A stretch of 64,000 nt of DNA from positions 3,112,474-3,176,473 of the forward strand of contig CM026433.1 of the NCBI GenBank assembly GCA_014871385.1, given 5' to 3'. This document shows, in pieces, positions 57,901-64,000 of the stretch (position 1 is its first letter; each line of letters starts with the position of its first letter). The position numbers were made by a program, and so were the translations under genes. The notes under the pieces are model-generated. The model ran no database searches. It saw only the letters and a list, made by a program, of their open reading frames with translations, and was not told the origin of the DNA. This DNA is from Ceratodon purpureus (taxonomy: Eukaryota; Streptophyta; Bryopsida; Pseudoditrichales; Ditrichaceae).

Positions 57901-58527
57901 ATGGCGGCTGGCGATGAAAGAGGATTCTTCAACGAGGTGAAGTTATTGGAGTTGGGGCCAGAAATCGAGAGTGTGGGATTCACACACAGATCTGAAATTT
58001 GTGAGGCCAACGACAGGGATTTACAAGGCTGGTTTGTGAGTTTCTTCATGGGGAATGTAGAGGACACGCGGATTGAGGGTGAGGTTCCCGGGAGAGAAGA
58101 CGGCGTAGAGGCGCTTCGACTTTGGGTGAGAGAGCAGGGGCGGTCGGTCACAACGGCGGCGAAGGTTGTTGCCCTGTTGCGCCGAGAGGAGTTGCTGTTG
58201 GAGCCGCGTCCACGGAGCTGGAGTCGCAGGGGGCAATTCACAGAAGACGAGCAGCTTCGGTATTACTGGTACCGGCATGCTGCTAGACTCCTTGGTTGGA
58301 AGGAGAGACACAAATTCCCGGATTTCGTGTCCACGCTTTTGAAGACACACTTCTACAGAGACCATGGAGACCATCGCCAAGCAGGGGATCAAGCAGGCGG
58401 CGAGGGCCAGATTGGTGCAATAACCCGAGTCCATGGCCGTGGGAGCATCGGCTCCACCAGCTTGCACCATGGCCAGAGTAACCGAGGACATGGTGGGCGT
58501 CACTCTATTCCCGGAACAGGTAAGTAG
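57901..58527 (+). CDS. Hypothetical protein, about 208 aa
   Basis: ATG in good context (GGAAAATGGCGGCT). The N-terminal 140 residues look protein-like (mixed charge, VREQGRSVTTAAKVVALLRR, WYRHAARLLGWKERHKF), while the last 50 residues are His/Gly rich and probably read past a splice site. I do not recognise the family. Its 3' part overlaps, in another frame, the possible first exon of the AT-hook gene at 58433, so both cannot be fully right. Confidence 0.3.
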   Translation: MAAGDERGFFNEVKLLELGPEIESVGFTHRSEICEANDRDLQGWFVSFFMGNVEDTRIEGEVPGREDGVEALRLWVREQGRSVTTAAKVVALLRREELLLEPRPRSWSRRGQFTEDEQLRYYWYRHAARLLGWKERHKFPDFVSTLLKTHFYRDHGDHRQAGDQAGGEGQIGAITRVHGRGSIGSTSLHHGQSNRGHGGRHSIPGTGK

Positions 58528-59646
58528 GGTTTCGGTTATCTCATGGCCGGGTTGATTCACCTGCCTCCAAGTTGGATTAGGGTTTCGGTGTCTTTTGAAA
58601 ATGCGCTCCTATTAATCAGCACTGCATTGCTGTTCGATGAAATTCTTGGATTGATTGTGAATGTGTACCCAACCATTTTTGCACTCTGTATGGTTTGTTG
58701 CATATGTTGGGGCTTGACTACGGATTTGCAGTCATCGTTCAGTTTAGAGGGTGTTTGATGGACTGTAGTTTGCAGGTTGTTTCAAAGTTGAATTTGGTTG
58801 GGATGGTTAGAGTGCATATGCCTCCAATACATGCCTTTTTTTTGGAGATTTCACTGTATGAGCTTTTGAAATCTGCAAAGCTTATCTGAGATCCATCCTT
58901 CGAACCGTGGCACATGCACAGAATTTTCAGAACATGTGGAGAGAGGATTGTGCAATATTCTACGTATTGTGAGCATAGGTGCTGTCTTGATGTTTTCGGG
59001 TTGTTGATGAATCTCCCCTCACATGGTATCTTTAGTTTGGCTAATATGGAAATTCGAAGTGGATGCTCATGGGGATTGGATGTGGGGGGTGGGGGATTCT
59101 GGGGCTGTGTGGTTTATCAGGGGGTGGAGATCAGGCAGGGGGTGGTGAGTGCCGAAGTGGAGGGGGTGACAACTGCCAAGAGACGGGGGCGGCCGAGGAA
59201 GCAGCTGGCGATGGAAGGAGCGGGGGCATTGGGAGGAGCAGCGACGGAGAAGAAACCAAGGCAGCCGAGGAAGAAGAAGGGGGAGAATCCAGCACCCCCG
59301 GGGGCGGGAGAAACAGGAGATGTCGGGGCGGGGGCATTGGGAGGAGCAGCGAGGGAGAAGAAGCCAAGGCAGCCGAGGAAGAAGAAGGGGGAGAATCCAG
59401 CACCTCCGGGGGCGGGAGAAACGGGAGATGTCGGGGCGGGGGCATTGGGAGGAGCAGCAAGGGAGAAGAAACTGAGGCAGTCGAGGAAGAAGAAGGGGGA
59501 GAATGCAGCACCACCAAGGGATTCATCTGCTCCTGGTGGATTTTCTGCAGCACCTAGCAACCTGTTTTTCGGCGCCATCAATCCGAAGGTGATAGCCATG
59601 GACCGGGGCAGACGGCGCTGGGCATTGATTTCATCGTCTTCTTCAG
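58433..59646 (+). CDS. AT-hook repeat protein (partial model)
   Basis: Exon 58433-58519 (MAVGASAPPACTMARV ...) ends at CCGGAACAG|GTAAGT in phase 0. An acceptor TTTATCAG at 59119-59120 opens 59121-59646 in the same phase, which reads AKRRGRPRKQL (canonical AT-hook RGRP) followed by three 36-residue repeats containing KKPRQPRKKKGENP. A donor TCTTCTTCAG|GTGAGT ends the exon at 59646 in phase 1. Minor-groove DNA binding, as in HMGA-type proteins, is inferred. The next exon was not found with confidence; splicing into the B3 gene at 59937 is phase compatible but has a poor acceptor. Confidence 0.4.
59210..59520 (+). repeat. 108-bp coding tandem repeat (3 copies)
   Basis: Unit encoding GAGALGGAA[T/R]EKKPRQPRKK plus KGENPAPPGAGETGDV. 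The three copies differ by only a few bases, so the duplication is recent. Confidence 0.9.
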
Positions 59647-59830
59647 GTGAGTTTTCTACTCACCCCTGCGAGTCCTCCACCACAATTTTCATTCGCGCAG
59701 CCCAACTGCTACACTCCGCCACCGCTGCGCTCTTCACCCTAGCTTCCGCCTACGATCTTCACCTTCCTCCTTTGCACTCTGTCTTCCTCTCGCCGTTGCG
59801 CCTTGAATCCCCTGTTCCTTCATTGACGCC

Positions 59831-60931
59831 ATGGCCGCCGGAAACCCGGGTGAGGTCTTGGATGATCTGCAGGGTGCGGCGCTCCGTGAGCTGGACGATT
59901 TGGCCGCGGTCTACTTCTCCGTGACTGTGAAAACAGAGATTGATCTGCTGGAGCTGGTGAGTTCCCCGACCCTCGAATTACACCTACTTCGGTTGCTCCT
60001 TCTTTCACATTGCATGAATTTCCCTATCCCCACTAACCCACCTTTTCCTTATCGACTGGCTGAATGCAGAAGGTGCCGAAGACGTTCACAGAGAGATGCG
60101 GATTCCCAACCTCGCACAAATGCGTACTCCTCACTTCAGTCACCGGCAAGGAAGAGTGGCCCGTGAACCTCCAGCGCCTCGAAGGCAGACAGTGGGTCCA
60201 TCCTGCGGTGTCAATCGGGTGGGGCTTCACCAAATTCGTGGCAGATTTTGGAGTCCTTGTGGGTGACCTCCTGGTGTTTGAGTGGGCTTGTGAAGACGCG
60301 TTGGCGGTGAAGAGATTCCCCCGCAGCCCAGAGAAGAAGCCGAGACGGGAGCCCCGAAATTCTGTTGCTGTTGCACCGGAGGCTGTACCCAACAACCCCG
60401 CTACCGCCTCAGTCGTAACTTCCTCCCCCGGTCCCTCCTCCGTCGTCGCTTCCACTGCCGATGCCGCTACCCCCTCAGTGGTTGCTTCGTTCCCCGATGC
60501 CGCAGCCAACCTTCTGGAGTCCCCTCGCTTCACAAAGACACTCCGAAAGACACACCTCCTACCACGCCCCCAAGCTCGCATCGTAAGTTCCCTGTTCCTT
60601 CACCTCGTTTTGGATTGGCCCCTGCCTAGCCAATTCTTTCTTCAATTACCTTGCTGATCTCATTCTCCATCCCCTGCTGCAGGACATCCCCACCGAGTAC
60701 TGGAGGACTCACGGGCAGGAGCAATTCGATGGGAAACTGTTCACAATTTCTGGTCCATTGTGGTGGGGAATTGCTAAAAGCGCACTGCACATCACACCAC
60801 GACAGACGTTTTGCTTCCTCACACAAGGTTGGTGGGAGTTCTGGATGCTCAACAAATTCAAGCTTGGAGACACCTTGTTGTTTGTGAAAACTGGCCCTGC
60901 AGCGTTTCAAGTGTCTGTCGTAGATGAGTAG
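59831..60931 (+). CDS. Two-B3-domain protein (REM-like), 295 aa
   Basis: Exons 59831-59956, 60070-60582 and 60683-60931 (all phase 0, 888 nt). ATG context GACGCCATGGCC. The first B3 fold covers residues about 43-120: KVPKTFTERCGF, WPVNLQ, GWGFTKFVADFGVLVGDLLVFEW. The linker (125-210) is basic then Ala/Ser/Pro rich. The second B3 fold is at 214-295: DIPTEYWRTH, KLFTISGPLWWGIAKS, WWEFWMLNKFKLGDTLLFVK. The order and the GDxLxFE/GDTLLFV motifs are typical of plant B3 DNA-binding domains, closest in layout to REM-type proteins with several B3 domains. Nuclear DNA binding is inferred. It lies 185 bp downstream of the AT-hook exon and inside TTAA-flanked inverted repeats. Confidence 0.82.
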
Positions 60932-62750
60932 CTTCTTGTCTCGAGACCCGGTGTGGCCCTTGGCAGTTCATTGTCGATGCAGGTTTCTATTCCCTCCCAG
61001 GTTATTAGTCGCGGATTTCCAGCTCCTTCCTCTCAGGATTGAAGGCTTCGGTGTTCTCCCAAGTGACTACCCCGTAGTTCAATGCAGGAACGGACCATCG
61101 ATTGGTGGCTGAGCTCTGTTTTGTTTGGTGACTTGTTGTGTCACCACTGCTCCCCTCCATTCTCTGAGCAGTGCTCTAACTCTGCTTGTGAAATACTGTT
61201 AGACATATTCTGTGCTACTTCATGCCTAAACCTTAGACATATTTGTAATACTCCTTGACCTGGGGCCGAGTATTGTGTATTCCCGGATTTTGTGATACCT
61301 GATGTATGCCTTTATCACACCTTTGTAATACCCCTTTGCATTTTTGTTGTTTCAGTCAACTGATTGTTAGTCAACTGAACTGACTGCTTGTGTATGCTGA
61401 AGCCACGGGACACCACGGCAGTTAGAAGCCCGTGTCCCAGGACTTCCTGCCCCCCCCCCCCCCCCAGTTGCGTGTCCTCACCTCCTTCGCTCAGGATCCG
61501 AGGTAATCCCAACCGCCTTTCCTGGGACCGGTTCAGCCGGTCACTTTCCCCGGGTGTAACTTTCTACCCTCAGTCACCCTAAAGCTAGATTCAGTGGCAG
61601 ACTCTGTTGCAGTTGTATTCTGACTTTGTTTTATTCCTCTTCTCCCATACAAATACCATTTTCACTAGGATTCAGACCCCCTCTCACTTATGAATTTCCC
61701 TAAAATTATAGGCACATCACATTCTAAATGTAATTCCACAGCTCTCTTACAGACTTCTCAGTGAATGTAAACAAAAAATTAACCCTCCAAAAATGCCACC
61801 ATTAATATCAGAAATTGCTGCTGTATACAGAATTTGCCACAGAATACGCCATGTACAGCTCCTCCATTTTTTGGGCCAACATCCTTTAGGGGTTAAGTTA
61901 TCCCCACTTCCAAATCTTGCAATAAGTTAGGGCTTCTCTTGAGTATTGACTGTTGATCAAGTAAAATCTGACTAGCTTTTTCAGCAAGCATCAATAAATC
62001 TGAGTGTCATTCTGCTGTTGTATGAATTGCCACCATAACTGGAGCCAGCTGAGTTGGGATGTGAGCCATAAGAATGTGCCAGCTCCATGTCCTTGACCAC
62101 CAAAACACCGTTCACTTGCTCGATTTGCCATTTTACTAGCAAGGTCCAGTAGTCAAAATTGCAACAAAAGTTGCTTTGTAGGGGATGCCTTAATTATTTG
62201 TGACAGTATCCTCCTGTTAATCCAGGATGTGCGTCTCCTGGAGAAAAACCTCCTTTTGTACTCTGCTTGGACCATGATAGGGTCCTTCAGGCAAGAAACA
62301 CAAGAGGAAACCATGTTCACGTACAATGACCAAAACAAGTGACAGGATCATGACCATTTTGACTAGATTTTTCATAATCTGGTGAGAATGGTCATGATCC
62401 TCGTCATTGCGGGCATGGTTTCCACTAGGTAAACCTCTTATTTGATGATGCCAAAGCCGCAAAGATATGCTATAGATGTGGATTGCAAGAGCTTCATTGT
62501 GGGAGTTGACAGTCACTCCTTGTTCAAAACTTGGCCTGCATTCCAACTTGAAAGATATGAGCGATGTATATATGTATGTATATGTATATGATAAGAGGAA
62601 TTGGACAATGTGTTAAGACCAAGGTCATTCCAATACACGTAGTCCAAAGAATAAAGGAGATTGTTGACCATTTGTTCGACAAGTTTAGACTCAAGAACTT
62701 GACCTTGTAATTCTGCCTGCAAACATTTGATCTGTCTCATATAATTGGTA
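60932..62750. other. Gene-less stretch
   Basis: 3' flank of the B3 gene, a 16-base C-run at 61450-61465, and the right piggyBac-type end at 61876-61891. An ATGTATAT microsatellite lies at 62563-62590. No further coding was supported. Confidence 0.45.
61450..61465 (+). repeat. Homopolymer C-run (16)
   Basis: Uninterrupted C-run. Confidence 0.9.
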
Positions 62751-63174
62751 AGGTCGAGGCACCTATAACCGACCAATTAAGAGATTTGCCACTGAGATTG
62801 GAGGTGTATAAGTTTCACGGAGATTTTTCCTTGAAGGGAAAATAGGTTTAAGGAGGAATGCAACTTTAAATGTCATGTTTACTTCAATATTTAATTTACT
62901 ATGAATTTTGAAAGACATTTTTTTTGTAATACATATAACCGATATGTAGGCCCACCTAAAACCGACCACCATGACACCAAAACTTGATCACTCTACTACT
63001 GCCAAAATATTCTCCTTTGATTTCCTTTGATTCCCTTTCTACTAATCATGCTTGATACTTTCTTCTAGATCCCCTAAGATTTTGAATTTGAAAACTGGTC
63101 GGAAATGGAGATTGGAAATGGAGAAGTCTACTTATTAGTTATGGGTACCTGGTCGGCTATGGGTGCCTCGACCT
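62751..63174. mobile_element. TA-target MITE, 424 bp, AGGTCGAGGCACC ends
   Basis: Inverted ends AGGTCGAGGCACCTATAACC and (reverse) AGGTCGAGGCACCCATAGCC, both continuing GACC: 24 bp with two mismatches, TA outside each (62749-62750, 63175-63176). The interior shares CCCTTTCTACTAATCATGCT with the 38215-38619 element in inverse orientation, so the two are one family with diverged tips. Confidence 0.8.
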
Positions 63175-63268
63175 TAATGAAGGCTCCTTCTTTCGAACAT
63201 AAGCTTGTTGAGCTTGTCCTTAAGCATTTGACGGCCCGCATTTGTTTGTTGCAAGTAGGTGGTACTTA

Positions 63269-63961
63269 GGGCTGCTTTAGACTATGGCCAAACTTTGAGA
63301 GGAGAAGCGTCCCAACCAATGAAATTACCAAAAACCACAAAGTTCTCTTCTCGGCCTTCACACTAAGGCCTAAGTCCAAAGGACGTTGCCTCCAAAAAAA
63401 CTTCGGTAGCAGCACTTTTGGGAAATTATGGCGCCAAGAGTTTCTCCTCTTGACCAAAGTTTGGGTTGAGCAAAATGCTCGACCCAAAATTCCGTCAAGA
63501 GGATAATTTTTTTTTTTTTTCATTAAAATATGCACAAGAAGACAAGGGCTATTAAGAGCTGGTCATGCTCCAGTAATATTGTCATGTTTTATTTAATGAA
63601 CCTTTTGACAATCATTGGGTTTAGAACAATGCTGTCCAAAAATAAGCTGAACTTCAATCACTCACAACTTCGTCATAACAATGTAGATTTTTTCACATAT
63701 TCTTCGTTAGTTTATACGCCTTCTCTATTTTTTTTTGATTTTTTTGATTTTTTTTTTGATTTTCCATAAATGTCTAAATATTTAGATCATAGGTCTTGGC
63801 CTTTGGCCTTTTCCTTTGGGTCTTCACACTATGCCCGGCAAAAGCCCCCAAGTGGATTATTTTAAGATTACTTTTGAGCCGAAAAGCTTCTCCTCTTGAC
63901 CAAGTTCGAGATAGTGGACTCAGACTTCTTCTCTCAAGTTTGGCCTAGTCTGAAGCGACCC
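63269..63961. mobile_element. Harbinger-like MITE, 693 bp, TSD TTA, copy 2
   Basis: Ends GGGCTGCTTTAGACTATGGC and (reverse) GGGTCGCTTCAGACTAGGCC, continuing CAAACTTGAGAG, with TTA outside both (63266-63268, 63962-63964). It is homologous to 44891-45614 in opposite orientation and carries no transposase. Confidence 0.8.
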
Positions 63962-64000
63962 TTAGAATGTTCTATGCAACACATAGATCATTGCAAGAAT

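Larger units (their letters stand above)
57437..61891. mobile_element. Candidate 4.46-kb piggyBac-type TIR-bounded segment carrying host-like genes
   Basis: Exact 16-bp inverted ends CCCCTAAAGGATGTTG and CAACATCCTTTAGGGG, with TTAA directly outside both (57433-57436, 61892-61895). The ends are the same type as at 43771-44856. Inside lie a hypothetical frame, an AT-hook gene and a B3-domain gene, but no transposase. Either the segment moved as one unit with captured genes, or two short elements of one family happen to flank the genes in opposite orientation. Confidence 0.5.

Overview
This is nuclear DNA of a land plant. The genes have spliced exons with GT-AG introns of about 90-1000 bp. The recognisable ones are plant families: an apoplastic-type polyamine oxidase, a plastid-type DnaJ-ferredoxin protein, COR413, a B3-domain protein and an extensin-like wall protein. 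The AT-rich intergenic DNA, short introns, lineage-specific zinc-finger families and a piggyBac-like relic suggest a seed-free plant (bryophyte or fern ally), but the species cannot be fixed from sequence alone. No rRNA or tRNA gene and no CRISPR array was recognised.

Layout. 1-3.2 kb: AT-rich DNA with a degenerate 60-bp periodic array and a short telomere-like block. 3.9-8.4 kb: a four-exon transposase-like gene with one in-frame TGA. 8.9-12.8 kb: three copies of a probable Pol III small-RNA unit around a 320-aa zinc/SIM protein gene. 13.7-17.8 kb (minus): RING-like zinc-finger coding, partly frameshifted. 20.3-23.7 kb: polyamine oxidase. 25.4-26.7 kb: secreted Cys-rich/extensin chimera. 28.3-31.1 kb: DnaJ-ferredoxin protein. 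32.7-33.9 kb (minus): COR413. 34.3-38.6 kb: small DNA transposons. 39.2-41.9 kb (minus): an unrecognised 695-aa protein with a myristoylation-type N-terminus. 42.8-45.6 kb: four unrelated MITE-like elements almost end to end. 48.5-50.5 kb: a broken piggyBac transposase. 52-56.7 kb: further MITEs, including a clean CACTA-type foldback. 57.4-61.9 kb: a segment bounded by TTAA-flanked piggyBac-type inverted repeats that holds an AT-hook gene and a B3-domain gene. 62.7-64 kb: two more MITEs.

The host genes do not form an operon or pathway. The unifying theme is transposable elements: several cut-and-paste superfamilies (piggyBac-like TTAA, CACTA, PIF/Harbinger TWA, TA-target Stowaway/mariner-like) are represented by copies whose terminal inverted repeats and target duplications can still be read. 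The most interesting unexplained signals are the three USE/TATA/T-run units at 8.9, 9.6 and 12.6 kb, and the B3/AT-hook segment inside piggyBac-type ends.
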